Source: Dendrosporobacter quercicolus
GTDB lineage: Bacteria; Bacillota; Negativicutes; DSM-1736; Dendrosporobacteraceae
Reading direction: 5' to 3'
Length of the DNA: 64,000 bases
Assembly: GCF_900104455.1 (NCBI RefSeq)
Contig: NZ_FNHB01000002.1
Location: forward strand, 310,001 to 374,000
The notes beneath the pieces were generated by a model, which saw nothing but the letters and a program-made list of their open reading frames with translations, searched no databases and was not told the origin of the DNA. Shown one piece after another: positions 8,006 to 17,715 of this stretch. The stretch's first letter is position 1. Each line of letters starts with the position of its first letter. The position numbers and the translations under genes were made by a program.

Positions 8006-8204
8006 GTTTGGTACAGGTGCCCGTTTTGGGCTTAATAGGGAAGTCCGGTGCAATGCCGGCGCGGTCCCGCCACTGTAATGGGAGAGCAAATCCAACATGC
8101 CACTGGGGTATTGCCCTGGGAAGGGTTGGATAGCAATGATCCAGAGCCAGGAGAACTGCCTGTACATCAATCACCGATTGACCTGCGAGTGACGGGGAGG
8201 GGAT
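8006..8204 (+). promoter_or_regulatory. Cobalamin riboswitch 1 (upstream of mutAB-meaB)
   Basis: Class-I AdoCbl riboswitch. It has P1 strand TTGGTACAGG, the core AGGTGCCC, GGGCTTAATAGGGAA, the conserved CCGGCGCGGTCCCGCCACTG, and the B12 box AGCCAGGAGAACTGCC ending near 8161. The loop-rich segment ACCTGCGAGTGACGGGGAGG follows up to about 8202. A terminator follows at 8249-8276. Confidence 0.95.
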
Positions 8205-8248
8205 TTGTGCAATTCAGCTCATACAGCGTGTTAACATTGTGCATTTTC

Positions 8249-8276
8249 GTCCTGGCTTTTACGGCCAGGACTTTTT
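8249..8276 (+). terminator. Riboswitch 1 terminator
   Basis: GTCCTGGC / GCCAGGAC stem followed by TTTTT; probable expression platform. A second hairpin with T-run lies at 8366-8392. Confidence 0.8.
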
Positions 8277-8365
8277 GTTTCCGAAGATACTGACTTTTGG
8301 AGGAGACAGGGTAATGCACGGTTTAGCGTGAAACTGATGGCTAATCTGTATGACTCTTTGAATAA

Positions 8366-8392
8366 ACCGTCTTTTAATGAGACGGTTTTTTA
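8366..8392 (+). terminator. Second terminator before mutA
   Basis: AAACCGTC / GACGGTTT stem followed by a T-run. Between this and the first terminator there is a ribosome site and a five-codon reading frame (ATG 8313, then MHGLA-stop) that may be a scar of a lost gene. Confidence 0.7.
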
Positions 8393-8485
8393 TATTATCC
8401 CCGGTTACGGGGAAAGGGGAGGGATAAAGAGCAGCATAAGCCCACGATTATTGTTCAAATTATGAGATAAGGAAGGATTGACAAG

Positions 8486-10657
8486 ATGTCGACAACGGAT
8501 GGTGAAAAACAGGCGGCTGCGGCAATGCCGGCAGTGACCTTTGACGAGTTTGCGCCGACCAGCTATGAACAGTGGAAAGCGCAGACAATTGTTGCCCTAA
8601 AAGGTGGAGTCTTCGAAAAGCGGATGTTTACCAAAACCTATGAGGGGATTCAGCTTGAGCCTATTTATACAATGGACAATACCCAAAACCTTAGCCATAT
8701 CCATTCTTATCCGGGCGGGGATTATTACCTGCGGGGCGTCAACGCCGGCGGTTATGTATCTACGCCCTGGAAGATTGCCCAGCAATGCGCGGAGGCGCTC
8801 CCGGCCAAATTTAATGAAACAGCCAGGCAGGAACTGGCGAAAGGCAGCACCAGCCTGAATATTGCGCTTGACACGGCAACTCTGTCCGGTCTGGACGCCA
8901 CTGACGCTGCTGCGAAGAGTATTGGCGATCAGGGGGTATCACTGTCAACGCTTCAGGATGCTGCGGAGGCTTTGGCCGAGATTCCTTTATCCAAGCACGA
9001 TCTGCATATCTATACCGGATATTCCAATATCAGCCTGTTGGGCCTGATTACAGCCCTGTCCAAAAGCAATGGCCAGGCTTATCAAAATATCAGCGGCTGC
9101 ATCGGCGCTGATCCTATCGGGGCGCTGGCCGGATCGGGCAGGCTGCCTTGCAGCCTGGAGGAGTTGTATCAGGAACTGGCTCATTCCACCGTGTGGGCTG
9201 ACGAGCATATGCCCAATATGCGTACCATTTTGGTGCGCGGTGACGTTTATCATGACGGCGGGGCCAATGCCATTCAGGAGATTGGCTATGCCATGAGCGC
9301 GGCAATTGCCTATGTCAGAGAACTTAAAGAGCGTGGCCTGGATATTCAGGTGATTGCCAAGCATATCCGTTTCAGCTTTTCACTGGGTTCGAATTTCTTT
9401 ATGGAGATTGCCAAAATACGGGCGGCCCGGATGATTTGGGCGCAGATTGCGGAAGCCTTCGGCGGTGATAAGGACGCCCAAAAAATGAATGTACACGCCC
9501 GTACCTCCTATTTTACCAAAACCACCTATGATCCCTATGTCAATCTGCTGCGTACCACGACCGAGTCCTTTTCCGGCGTGGTCGGCGGGGTTGACAGCCT
9601 GCAGGTAGGCTGCTTTGACGAAGCAATCCGTCCTGGCGACGAATTTTCCCGCCGGATTGCCCGCAATACCCAGCTGATGCTGCAAAATGAATGCAACCTG
9701 ATTCAACCGGTCGATCCGGCCGGCGGTTCCTGGTATATTGAAACCCTGACGCAGCAGGTGGCTGAGAAAGCCTGGGCGGTCATTCAGCAGATTGACGGAC
9801 AGGGCGGTATGGTTAAGGCTTTGCAGGAAGGCGTTATTCAGACGGAAATCGCCGCAATTCTCAAGCAAAGGTTCAAAAACCTGGCTAATCGCTCCGACCG
9901 TGCGGTAGGGACCAACATGTATCCCAATATGACCGAACAGCCGCTGGCGGTGCCGGATAAAAATTTTGCCGGCGATCAAAGCGCCCGTACCCAGGCAATC
10001 AATAATTACCGGGAGGATATTGACGCTAAGCATTGCCAGAGCATCCTTGAACAAATGCGTACGGCCGCCGCAAGTCAAACCGGCAGGCTGCTGGAGTTGG
10101 TTGTCGAGGCGTTTCAGGCCGGTGCAACCGCCGGCGGGATTCGCGGACAGTTAAATAAAGATCAGACCGGTTCCTTTCGTGTCGAACCAATCAGGGTGCG
10201 CCGCTGGACGGAAGAGTTTGAGGCAATGAGAGACCGTACGGCCCGCTATCAAGCGAAGACCGGCGAGAATTTTAGCGTTTTCCTGGCCAATCTGGGGCCA
10301 ATTCCGCAGCATAAGGCCAGAGCTGATTTTTCTACCGGTTTTATGGAAGTGGCGGCATTTGAAGTATTGAAAAACGATGGGTTCCCGACCGTGGAAGAAG
10401 CGGCGCAGGCGGCCCTGGCTTCCGGCGCCGATGTGACAATTATTTGCTCAACCGATGATACCTATCCCGAGATGGTACCGCCGTTAGCCCGTCTGATCAA
10501 AACAGGCTGCCCCGGCATGAAGGTTTTTGTGGCCGGCGCGCCGGCGGCTGAATTTGAGCAGGCGTACCGCGAGGCCGGAGTGGATGACTTTATTCACGTC
10601 AGGGCAAACTGCTATCAAATTCTGACTGAGTTGCAACAAGCAAAGGGGATGAGCTGA
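8486..10657 (+). CDS. mutA: Methylmalonyl-CoA mutase, small (beta) subunit
   Basis: A 723-aa subunit of the heterodimeric mutase that interconverts methylmalonyl-CoA and succinyl-CoA. It has the TIM barrel plus a C-terminal B12-like fold that lacks the DxHxxG histidine motif ([14 protein letters not shown] instead), as expected for the non-catalytic subunit. Ribosome site AAGGAAGG; the TGA overlaps the ATG of mutB, so the subunits are translationally coupled. In propionate-forming or propionate-using anaerobes it works with methylmalonyl-CoA epimerase and decarboxylase/transcarboxylase, none of which are in the window. Confidence 0.96.
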   Translation: MSTTDGEKQAAAAMPAVTFDEFAPTSYEQWKAQTIVALKGGVFEKRMFTKTYEGIQLEPIYTMDNTQNLSHIHSYPGGDYYLRGVNAGGYVSTPWKIAQQCAEALPAKFNETARQELAKGSTSLNIALDTATLSGLDATDAAAKSIGDQGVSLSTLQDAAEALAEIPLSKHDLHIYTGYSNISLLGLITALSKSNGQAYQNISGCIGADPIGALAGSGRLPCSLEELYQELAHSTVWADEHMPNMRTILVRGDVYHDGGANAIQEIGYAMSAAIAYVRELKERGLDIQVIAKHIRFSFSLGSNFFMEIAKIRAARMIWAQIAEAFGGDKDAQKMNVHARTSYFTKTTYDPYVNLLRTTTESFSGVVGGVDSLQVGCFDEAIRPGDEFSRRIARNTQLMLQNECNLIQPVDPAGGSWYIETLTQQVAEKAWAVIQQIDGQGGMVKALQEGVIQTEIAAILKQRFKNLANRSDRAVGTNMYPNMTEQPLAVPDKNFAGDQSARTQAINNYREDIDAKHCQSILEQMRTAAASQTGRLLELVVEAFQAGATAGGIRGQLNKDQTGSFRVEPIRVRRWTEEFEAMRDRTARYQAKTGENFSVFLANLGPIPQHKARADFSTGFMEVAAFEVLKNDGFPTVEEAAQAALASGADVTIICSTDDTYPEMVPPLARLIKTGCPGMKVFVAGAPAAEFEQAYREAGVDDFIHVRANCYQILTELQQAKGMS

Positions 10658-12843
10658 TGAACAAGAACCCGGACTTTTCCAAGCTGCTTTTTCAGGAGGC
10701 CAAAGCCGAGGCAAGCAGCGCCGCTGAATGGCGTAAAAAAATTGAAACAGAAACAGGTTTGCCGTTTGAAGAGTTATACTGGCGGACAATGGAACAAATT
10801 GAGGTTCAGCCGCTTTATACGGAGGAAGCCTATAAGCAGGCTAACCATCTGGGGTTTATGGCCGGCGTTCCGCCCTTTTTGCGGGGCCCGTATCCGACCA
10901 TGTATGTCACGCAGCCCTGGACGGTTCGTCAGTACGCCGGTTTTTCGACGGCTGAGGAAAGCAACGCTTTTTACCGCCGGAATCTGGCGGCCGGGCAAAA
11001 AGGCTTGTCCATTGCGTTTGACCTGGCCACCCACCGCGGTTATGACTCCGATCATCCGCGGGTAGTCGGGGATGTCGGCAAGGCCGGCGTTGCCGTTGAC
11101 TCTATTTTGGATATGGAAATATTGTTTTCCGGCATACCTTTGGATAAAATGTCGGTATCCATGACCATGAACGGCGCCGTTTTGCCGGTACTGGCTTTCT
11201 ATATTCTGGCCGCGCAGGAGCAGGGTGTAAAGAAGGAAGTGCTGGCCGGAACCATTCAAAATGATATTTTAAAAGAGTTTATGGTGCGTAATACCTATAT
11301 TTATCCGCCAACCGCCTCAATGCGGATCATCGGCGATATTTTCGCCTATACCTCACAAAATATGCCAAAGTTCAACAGTATTAGTATTTCCGGCTATCAT
11401 ATGCAGGAGGCGGGCGCTACCGCCGATATTGAACTAGGGTATACCCTGGCCGACGGTCTGGAATATATCCGTACCGGGATTGCGGCCGGTTTAGGCATTG
11501 ACGCGTTTGCGCCGCGGCTGTCCTTCTTCTGGGCAATCGGCAAGAATTATTTCATGGAAGTGGCTAAAATGCGCGCCGGGCGGATGCTGTGGGCTAAAAT
11601 CGTGAAGCAGTTTGATCCCAAGAATCCAAAATCAATGGCCCTGCGCACGCATTCGCAGACCTCCGGCTGGAGCCTGACCGAGCAGGATCCGTTCAATAAT
11701 GTCGGGCGTACCTGCATCGAAGCCATGGCGGCCGCACTTGGCCACACCCAGTCGCTGCATACCAATGCGCTGGATGAGGCGATTGCCCTGCCGACCGACT
11801 TTTCGGCGCGTATTGCCCGGAATACGCAGTTGTATATTCAGGATGAAACCAAAGTTTGCAAGGTTGTTGATCCCTGGGGCGGCTCGTATTATGTAGAAGC
11901 GCTGACCGACGAGCTTATTCGCCGGGCCTGGGCGCACATCCAGGAAGTGGAGGGGCTGGGCGGCATGGCCAAAGCCATTGACACCGGCCTGCCTAAAATG
12001 CGCATTGAGGAAGCTGCAGCCCGCCGGCAGGCGCATATTGATTCCGGCGAGGAAATGATTGTCGGGGTTAACCGGTACCGGCTGGAGAAAGAAGATCCGC
12101 TGGATATCCTGGAAGTTGACAATACCGCGGTACGGCTGTCGCAGATCCAGCGGCTGGAAAAACTGCGGGCAATCCGGAACGAGGATGATGTGAAGTACTG
12201 GCTGAATGCCATTACCAAGTCGATGGAAACAGGAGAAGGGAATTTGCTGGAAATTGCTTTGGAAGCGGCCCGCGCCCGCGCCAGCCTTGGCGAAATCTCA
12301 GACGCCGTAGAAAAGGTGGCCGGCCGTCATAAAGCGATCATCCGGTCAATTTCCGGGGTGTACAGCAGTGAGTTTGCCGATGAAACCATTATTGCCGAGG
12401 TCCGGGAACTGACGGACAAGTTTGAACTGCAGGAAGGGCGCCGTCCGCGGATTATGATTGCCAAAATGGGGCAGGACGGTCATGACCGGGGCGCAAAGGT
12501 AATTGCCACAGCCTTTGCCGATATGGGCTTTGACGTGGATATCGGGCCTTTATTCCAGACACCGGAGGAAACCGCCCAGGATGCAGTGGATAATGATGTG
12601 CATATTGTCGGTATGAGCTCTCTGGCGGCCGGCCATAAAACGCTGCTGCCGCAGCTGGTGGAAGAACTGAAAAAACGGGGCCGCGACGATATTATGGTGG
12701 TAGCCGGCGGCGTTATTCCGGCGCAGGATTACGATTATTTAAGAGAACATGGCGCAGCAGCGATTTTTGGGCCTGGTACGATTATTCCGGTAGCAGCCAA
12801 AAGAATTCTAGACGAGCTGTTTGTGCGCATTAACGAGGAATAG
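10657..12843 (+). CDS. mutB: Methylmalonyl-CoA mutase, large (alpha) catalytic subunit
   Basis: A 728-aa AdoCbl-dependent catalytic subunit. The N-terminal TIM barrel carries [20 protein letters not shown], with the active-site tyrosine region; the C-terminal cobalamin domain carries the DGHDRG form of DxHxxG, whose histidine is the lower cobalt ligand. Full family length. Coupled to mutA by overlap and followed 4 nt later by meaB. It depends on the cofactor whose riboswitch sits upstream of the operon. Confidence 0.97.
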   Translation: MNKNPDFSKLLFQEAKAEASSAAEWRKKIETETGLPFEELYWRTMEQIEVQPLYTEEAYKQANHLGFMAGVPPFLRGPYPTMYVTQPWTVRQYAGFSTAEESNAFYRRNLAAGQKGLSIAFDLATHRGYDSDHPRVVGDVGKAGVAVDSILDMEILFSGIPLDKMSVSMTMNGAVLPVLAFYILAAQEQGVKKEVLAGTIQNDILKEFMVRNTYIYPPTASMRIIGDIFAYTSQNMPKFNSISISGYHMQEAGATADIELGYTLADGLEYIRTGIAAGLGIDAFAPRLSFFWAIGKNYFMEVAKMRAGRMLWAKIVKQFDPKNPKSMALRTHSQTSGWSLTEQDPFNNVGRTCIEAMAAALGHTQSLHTNALDEAIALPTDFSARIARNTQLYIQDETKVCKVVDPWGGSYYVEALTDELIRRAWAHIQEVEGLGGMAKAIDTGLPKMRIEEAAARRQAHIDSGEEMIVGVNRYRLEKEDPLDILEVDNTAVRLSQIQRLEKLRAIRNEDDVKYWLNAITKSMETGEGNLLEIALEAARARASLGEISDAVEKVAGRHKAIIRSISGVYSSEFADETIIAEVRELTDKFELQEGRRPRIMIAKMGQDGHDRGAKVIATAFADMGFDVDIGPLFQTPEETAQDAVDNDVHIVGMSSLAAGHKTLLPQLVEELKKRGRDDIMVVAGGVIPAQDYDYLREHGAAAIFGPGTIIPVAAKRILDELFVRINEE

Positions 12844-12847
12844 ACAC

Positions 12848-13996
12848 ATGAGCCATAGCACTTACAAACCGGAATGGGCGCCAAAAAAGTCCGACGACGC
12901 CTTTGCCTGCCGGGTCATGACCGGAGTGGACGGGGGGCATGATGGTATGCCGGATAGTAAGACAGCGTCAGCTGGAAAGCCTGCGCCAGTAGTCAGAAGG
13001 CGCATTTTATCAGTGGATGAGTATGTCCAGGGAGTACTGAGCGGTAACCGGATGATTCTATCCCGGGCGATCACTTTAATTGAGAGTAATGCACCGGCCC
13101 ATTTTGAAATAGCGCAGCAGGTGCTGAAGGAATTGCTGCCTCATACCGGCAAGTCGGTTCGGGTCGGCATTACCGGCGTGCCGGGGGCAGGCAAAAGTAC
13201 GTTTATCGAGGCATTGGGCTGCCGGTTGTGCGAGCAGGGCAATAAAGTGGCGGTATTGGCTGTTGATCCGAGCAGTACGGTCACCAAAGGCAGCATTCTG
13301 GGCGATAAGACCCGGATGGAGATTCTAGCCAAGCAGCCGCAAGCCTTTATCCGGCCGTCTCCCTCCAGCGGAACGCTGGGCGGCGTTACCCGCAAGAGCC
13401 GGGAAACCCTGCTGCTTTGCGAAGCGGCCGGCTTTGATGTTATTTTGGTCGAGACAGTGGGGGTCGGACAGAGCGAAACGACTGTCCGTTCCATGGTGGA
13501 CTTTTTTCTGCTGATGGTTCTTACCGGGGCCGGCGATGAATTGCAGGGCATGAAAAAGGGCGTTATGGAGCTGGCGGACGCCATTCTGATCAATAAGGCC
13601 GATGGAGATAATAAGCAGCGGGCGCTGGTTGCCAGAGCTGATTATGAACGGATTTTGCATTATCTGCGCCCCGCTACCGAAGGCTGGGCAACCCATGCGT
13701 ATACCTGCTCGTCCTTGACCGGTGAAGGCATTGCGGATATCTGGGATGTTGTAGAGAAATTCAGGCAGGCTACGCAAGGCTCAGGCGTTTTCACCGGCAG
13801 ACGCCGTAAACAGACCTTATCCTGGGTCTATACGATGGTCGAAGAACATCTGCGGGGCTTGTTCTTTCAAAACCCCAATGTCCTTGCGTTAAAGGCCGGA
13901 ATTGAAAATCAGGTGGTAGAGGGACGGATTTCCGCGACTATGGCAGTACAGCAGCTTATCCGTGCGTTTGAGCAAGAGGGCGGCCATAGCAAATAA
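12848..13996 (+). CDS. meaB: MeaB/ArgK-type G3E GTPase, mutase chaperone
   Basis: 382 aa. It loads and protects methylmalonyl-CoA mutase during AdoCbl delivery. P-loop GVPGAGKSTFIEALG, VDPSS, DKTRM, VETVGVGQSE and NKADGDN are the G3E GTPase blocks. The N-terminus carries about 50 residues before the usual start, rich in charged and Gly residues with no recognisable domain. ATG 12848 is preceded by GAGGA; an upstream GTG inside mutB is unlikely. It is the third gene of the riboswitch 1 operon. Confidence 0.93.
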   Translation: MSHSTYKPEWAPKKSDDAFACRVMTGVDGGHDGMPDSKTASAGKPAPVVRRRILSVDEYVQGVLSGNRMILSRAITLIESNAPAHFEIAQQVLKELLPHTGKSVRVGITGVPGAGKSTFIEALGCRLCEQGNKVAVLAVDPSSTVTKGSILGDKTRMEILAKQPQAFIRPSPSSGTLGGVTRKSRETLLLCEAAGFDVILVETVGVGQSETTVRSMVDFFLLMVLTGAGDELQGMKKGVMELADAILINKADGDNKQRALVARADYERILHYLRPATEGWATHAYTCSSLTGEGIADIWDVVEKFRQATQGSGVFTGRRRKQTLSWVYTMVEEHLRGLFFQNPNVLALKAGIENQVVEGRISATMAVQQLIRAFEQEGGHSK

Positions 13997-14136
13997 CCTG
14001 GCTGAACCAAACTTGGCAAAGCGCAGGACAACTGCTGGCGGAATACGATTTGTCCGGATATGACATCAAACTCCAGTGTGCAGCAATGCCCTGGGGTTTT
14101 TTGTTTGGCCCGCCAGACGAGGGGGAATTTACAATA

Positions 14137-14165
14137 TTGACAAAATGCAGCAGGTTATGCAATAC
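14137..14165 (+). promoter_or_regulatory. Promoter of riboswitch 2
   Basis: TTGACA (14137-14142), 17-nt spacer, CAATAC (14160-14165). A second TTGACA begins at 14166 without a well placed -10. Confidence 0.65.
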
Positions 14166-14189
14166 TTGACATAGCAAAAACTTCATATG

Positions 14190-14392
14190 TTGGTATAGGT
14201 GCCCGTCAGGGCTTAATAGGGAAGACCGGTGAAAAACCGGCGCGGTCCCGCCACTGTAATGGGAAGCAGGTGTAACAGATGCCACTGAGACTTCAGTCTT
14301 GGGAAGGCTGCACTATGTGATGATCCAGAGTCAGGAGAACTGCCTATATGTCAATCACCGTTTGACCTGCGAGCGATAGGGAGGGGATTAGG
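14190..14392 (+). promoter_or_regulatory. Cobalamin riboswitch 2 (upstream of cbiK-cbiZ1)
   Basis: TTGGTATAGGTGCCC, GGGCTTAATAGGGAA, GGCGCGGTCCCGCCACTG and the B12 box AGTCAGGAGAACTGCCTATA (about 14328-14349), then TTTGACCTGCGAGCGATAGG. The aptamer ends near 14354; a terminator follows at 14415-14445. Confidence 0.95.
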
Positions 14393-14414
14393 CGTACTGT
14401 TTTGTACTACTTCC

Positions 14415-14445
14415 ATCCCGGCGTGAATTCACGTCGGGATTTTTA
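14415..14445 (+). terminator. Riboswitch 2 terminator
   Basis: ATCCCGGCGTGAATTCACGTCGGGAT, near-perfect palindrome, followed by TTTTAT. Confidence 0.8.
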
Positions 14446-14571
14446 TCTGTACGACGGCATAGTCTTTGCAACAAGGCAATCAATCGTAAGTATAAATTCT
14501 AACTTGATTTACAGCAGGCCGGGGGTGTTTTCGCCTCAGCTTACAGCAGATAAGGAGGCAATTGCAGGACA

Positions 14572-15393
14572 ATGAAAAAAGCTATTTTGGTGGTTAGTTT
14601 TGGAACTACTTATCTGGATACACTACAATTAAACATTGCGGCTATTGAGGACAAAATCAGGACGCATTTTCCGGATTTTGAAGTCCGGCGGGCGTTTACT
14701 TCCCGGATGGTGATTAAAAGGCTGGCGGACCGGGCCGGGCTGCACGTTGATACGGAAGAGCAGGCGCTGGAAAAATTGCTGGCCGAGGGTTACACCGAGG
14801 TATATGTTCAGCCGCTGCATGTCGTAGCCGGGGAAGAATACGAAAAGATCAGGCGGCTTGTGGTCAGGTATGCCCATAATAAAACGTTTGCAAAAATAAG
14901 GATTGGCCGGCCGCTGCTGTACTATATGGGGCAGGAAGACCAGCCTGATGATTATTTGACGGTGCTGGCGGCTGTCGCCAAGCAACTGCCGCCAGCCGGA
15001 GAAGCGGATGCGCTGGTATTTATGGGACATGGCGGAACTCATCCGGCCAATGCCGCTTATGCTGTTTTACAGCTTAAGTTTGCCGAGGCCGGCCTGGAGA
15101 GAACTTTTGTGTATACAGTCGAGGGCTTTCCGGCTTTGGAAGGTGTGATTGAAAAGCTTAAAGAACATAAAATCCGCAATGTCCGGCTGGCGCCATTCAT
15201 GCTGGTAGCGGGCGATCATGCTAAAAATGATATGGCCGGTGAAGACGATGAATCGGCCAAGTCCCGCCTGGCGCAGGCAGGATTTAAGGTGGATGTGCTA
15301 CTGAAAGGCCTGGGGGAAAATGAGCTCATTCAGGATATTTATCTCCAGCATCTAAGGGACGCCATTTCCGGCAAACACTGCCATAAGCACTAA
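14572..15393 (+). CDS. cbiK: Sirohydrochlorin cobaltochelatase
   Basis: A 273-aa class-II chelatase that inserts cobalt into sirohydrochlorin in the anaerobic (early cobalt) B12 pathway. The N-terminus AILVVSFGTTYLDT and the two metal-binding histidine regions FMGHGGTHP and VAGDHAKNDMAG are clear. No signal peptide, so it acts in the cytoplasm (some relatives are periplasmic). AAGGAGG precedes the ATG. Other cbi pathway genes are absent from the window, apart from a cbiC remnant. Confidence 0.95.
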   Translation: MKKAILVVSFGTTYLDTLQLNIAAIEDKIRTHFPDFEVRRAFTSRMVIKRLADRAGLHVDTEEQALEKLLAEGYTEVYVQPLHVVAGEEYEKIRRLVVRYAHNKTFAKIRIGRPLLYYMGQEDQPDDYLTVLAAVAKQLPPAGEADALVFMGHGGTHPANAAYAVLQLKFAEAGLERTFVYTVEGFPALEGVIEKLKEHKIRNVRLAPFMLVAGDHAKNDMAGEDDESAKSRLAQAGFKVDVLLKGLGENELIQDIYLQHLRDAISGKHCHKH

Positions 15394-15452
15394 CCGGCCG
15401 GCTTAAGGCTGCTTGCAGTTAAGGCCGGTGGGCATCAGGTGAGGTGATCGGG

Positions 15453-16568
15453 TTGAGTGACGCGGCGGAAGTTACCTTGCATACTTTATCAACCGGCGAT
15501 AGTGTTGTATGGAACAAAGTTTATGAGACTGTTGCCATTAAATTTAATAAGGCGCGCAAGGTATTAAGCACTTCACAACTGAACGGCGGTTATCGCGAGG
15601 ATCTACAGGGGGTGCTTCATTATCACCAGGCTTTGGTAGAGAACGGCGATGGTTCCGGGCAAGCTGAAAAATCCAGGGCCTGGCTACGGTCTTTGGCCGC
15701 CGCCCTGGCCCTTGATCCCGGCCGGACTGCCGCAATGGGCACCTCCGGGTCAATGGAGAACACCGCCATTGCGGTTAAACAGTTTCAAACGCTTATTGTA
15801 ACGGCAATGGTCATCGCCGGTATAGAGCCAAGCGCCGTCCGGGCCGGCTCCCTGCCGCGCAACGCTGAACAATGCCGGCGGCAGGCAGGGCCGGTGAACA
15901 TTATTCTGCTATTGGATGCCGATATGCCGCCGGGAACCGTTGCCAGGGCACTGGTTACCTGCAGCGAGGCCAAAACAGCCGCACTGCAGGAGCTTATGGC
16001 CGACAGCGTGTATTCCTGCGGTCTGGCAACCGGGACAGGCGCAGATCAAACCATGGTTTTGGCCAATGCTGTTTCACCCCTGTATCTGGAAACTGCCGGC
16101 AAGCATTCCAAGCTGGGAGAGTTAATTGGTCAGGCGGTTAAACAGGCGGTACAGGAGGCCTTGGTTAAACAGGGCGGCATATCGCCGCAAAGCCAGCGCA
16201 GCCTTCGCCAAAGATTTCAACGATTTGGCTTTACTGATGAATTTCTCTGGCGGCAATATGCGTCCTGGACCGGCCGGCCGGCCGAAAAAGCCCGCTTTCA
16301 AGCGTTGTGGGACCGTCTGGACGGAAACCCGGCATTGCTGGCCTATTCCTCCCTGTATATTCATTTGCTGGACCAGCAGCTGTGGGGACTGCTGCCAGCC
16401 GGGCAGGTGCAAGCTGCGGGGCAGGAGCTGATTGCAGCCGTTGCCGCCAGGTGCTGCGTTTGCTGTCCGGTCATCCCAAGCCCCAAGCTGCAGGACTGTC
16501 TGCAGGCCTGGTTTGAATTAATATTCGCCTGCCTGGTGCGGCAGCCGCCGCTAAGACCGGAGGAGTAG
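15453..16568 (+). CDS. cbiZ: Adenosylcobinamide amidohydrolase, copy 1
   Basis: 371 aa, CbiZ family: removes the aminopropanol arm from (pseudo)cobalamin or cobinamide to give adenosylcobyric acid, allowing remodelling of imported corrinoids. Family blocks: KVLSTSQLNGGY, TSGSMENTAI, CSEAKTAALQELM and YSCGLATGTGADQ. The C-terminal 140 residues after LGELIGQAV are an extra, less conserved part also found in copy 2 (50426-51571). TTG 15453 is chosen because GAGGTGATC, an extended anti-16S match, lies just before it; GTG 15444 overlaps that site. It follows cbiK in the riboswitch 2 operon. Confidence 0.9.
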   Translation: MSDAAEVTLHTLSTGDSVVWNKVYETVAIKFNKARKVLSTSQLNGGYREDLQGVLHYHQALVENGDGSGQAEKSRAWLRSLAAALALDPGRTAAMGTSGSMENTAIAVKQFQTLIVTAMVIAGIEPSAVRAGSLPRNAEQCRRQAGPVNIILLLDADMPPGTVARALVTCSEAKTAALQELMADSVYSCGLATGTGADQTMVLANAVSPLYLETAGKHSKLGELIGQAVKQAVQEALVKQGGISPQSQRSLRQRFQRFGFTDEFLWRQYASWTGRPAEKARFQALWDRLDGNPALLAYSSLYIHLLDQQLWGLLPAGQVQAAGQELIAAVAARCCVCCPVIPSPKLQDCLQAWFELIFACLVRQPPLRPEE

Positions 16569-16624
16569 GACGGATGGGCGGGACGGCGGGATGCCGTTCT
16601 GGGTATTTCTGTAAAAAATAAAGC

Positions 16625-16653
16625 TTTATTATCCTGCAAATTTTTTGTATAAT
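16625..16653 (+). promoter_or_regulatory. Possible promoter for the zinc-ribbon gene
   Basis: TATAAT at 16648-16653 with a weak TTTATT -35 17 nt upstream. Leader about 150 nt. Confidence 0.4.
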
Positions 16654-16807
16654 GGAATTGACTAAAATAACCGGTTTATACAGTGATTGATAACATTCTT
16701 ATTTAAGATTGCTGTTGATTGCCTAAACAGGCTGATGACCTTGAAACCCGCTTGCGATTTAATAACTATGCCGCGCCGCCTTTTGTGTAAACCAAGGAGG
16801 AGATTTC

Positions 16808-17110
16808 ATGTTTCAAGACAAAACTTTAACCTGCAGAGAGTGTGGGATTGACTTTCTGTTTACTGCCTCAGAGCAGGAATTCTTTGCCGGTAAAGGCTTT
16901 ATGAATGATCCGGGCCGGTGTCCCGCCTGCCGGGCGGCGCGCAAGCAAAGGCAGGATACCGGAAGATCAGGCAGCCTTGGCGCTGTGCAGCGGGAAATGT
17001 TTGATGCCGTTTGCGCCGATTGCGGCATTGACACGCAGGTTCCGTTTCGCCCCAGCGGCGACCGGCCGGTGTACTGCCGCCAATGCTTTAGCAGACATCA
17101 TAATCGCTAA
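16808..17110 (+). CDS. Small zinc-ribbon protein
   Basis: A 100-aa protein with two zinc ribbons. The first is CRECGIDFLFTASEQEFF..CPAC, the pattern of the zf-trcl family; the second is CADCGIDTQVPF..YCRQC. Such proteins are common in Firmicutes, Chloroflexi and Negativicutes and have no assigned function. AAGGAGG precedes the ATG; a good terminator follows. It is not obviously linked to cobalamin and lies between two riboswitch units. Confidence 0.85.
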   Translation: MFQDKTLTCRECGIDFLFTASEQEFFAGKGFMNDPGRCPACRAARKQRQDTGRSGSLGAVQREMFDAVCADCGIDTQVPFRPSGDRPVYCRQCFSRHHNR

Positions 17111-17114
17111 TTTA

Positions 17115-17144
17115 AAGCTTCCCTGCCAGCAGGGAAGCTTCTTT
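17115..17144 (+). terminator. Terminator of the zinc-ribbon gene
   Basis: AAGCTTCCCTG / CAGGGAAGCTT stem (17115-17140) followed by CTTT. Confidence 0.75.
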
Positions 17145-17270
17145 GACGGCCGGCCGGTGCTCTGTAAACCCTTAAAATTCCGGGCGGATTGCAGGCATTT
17201 TTCGTCCAGCAGGCGGCAGCGAAGCAGTGCGGGCAAGGCCGCTAAAGCCTTGTGACCTTTAGGAAAGCGA

Positions 17271-17299
17271 TTGACAATAAATTGCAGCCTGTGTAATAC
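17271..17299 (+). promoter_or_regulatory. Promoter of riboswitch 3
   Basis: TTGACA (17271-17276), 17-nt spacer, TAATAC (17294-17299). Confidence 0.75.
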
Positions 17300-17321
17300 T
17301 TATGTAAGTTAAATTGATCAA

Positions 17322-17522
17322 TGATGATATAGGTGCCCGTCAGGGCTTAATAGGGAAGTCCGGTGCAATGCCGGCGCGGTCCCGCCACTGTAATGAGGAG
17401 CAACCCCAAGAGCGCCACTGGGACAAACTGTCCCGGGAAGGCTGGGCGAGTGATGATTCGGAGCCAGGAGAACTGCCTATATAACAATCACCGTTATCAC
17501 CCGCGAGCGATGGGGAGGCGAT
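17322..17522 (+). promoter_or_regulatory. Cobalamin riboswitch 3 (upstream of a broken TonB receptor)
   Basis: GATATAGGTGCCC core, GGGCTTAATAGGGAA, GGCGCGGTCCCGCCACTG and the B12 box AGCCAGGAGAACTGCCTATA (17463-17482), then ACCCGCGAGCGATGGGGAGG. All core blocks are intact although the gene it controls is broken. Confidence 0.95.
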
Positions 17523-17607
17523 TTGCGCAGTTCGATCATGTGCTGAAATCGTGCCGGCGTAGTATCTGCGTTGGGATTGTTAATTGCCGGTATAGCCGCT
17601 TAAACAG

Positions 17608-17637
17608 TCTCCCCCGTATCAGGGTGGAGGCTTTTTT
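17608..17637 (+). terminator. Riboswitch 3 terminator
   Basis: GTCTCCCCC / GGGTGGAGGC stem with one mismatch, then TTTTTT. Confidence 0.7.
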
Positions 17638-17715
17638 GTGCTGAGTTTCCAAGGAGGTGAGGAAGCTGCATTGATTTGACTGTGGTTGTAGTCAACATGG
17701 GAGAGGAGACTGGGT

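Noticed and set aside
9380-10078. 232-codon minus-strand ORF inside mutA
   Set aside because: Antisense shadow of a full-length, motif-rich coding gene; no family motifs or ribosome site.
17363-17644. Plus-strand ORF beginning MQCRRGPATVM inside riboswitch 3 (similar one in riboswitch 1 at 8048)
   Set aside because: The repeated peptide is simply translation of the conserved riboswitch core; it is structural RNA, not protein.
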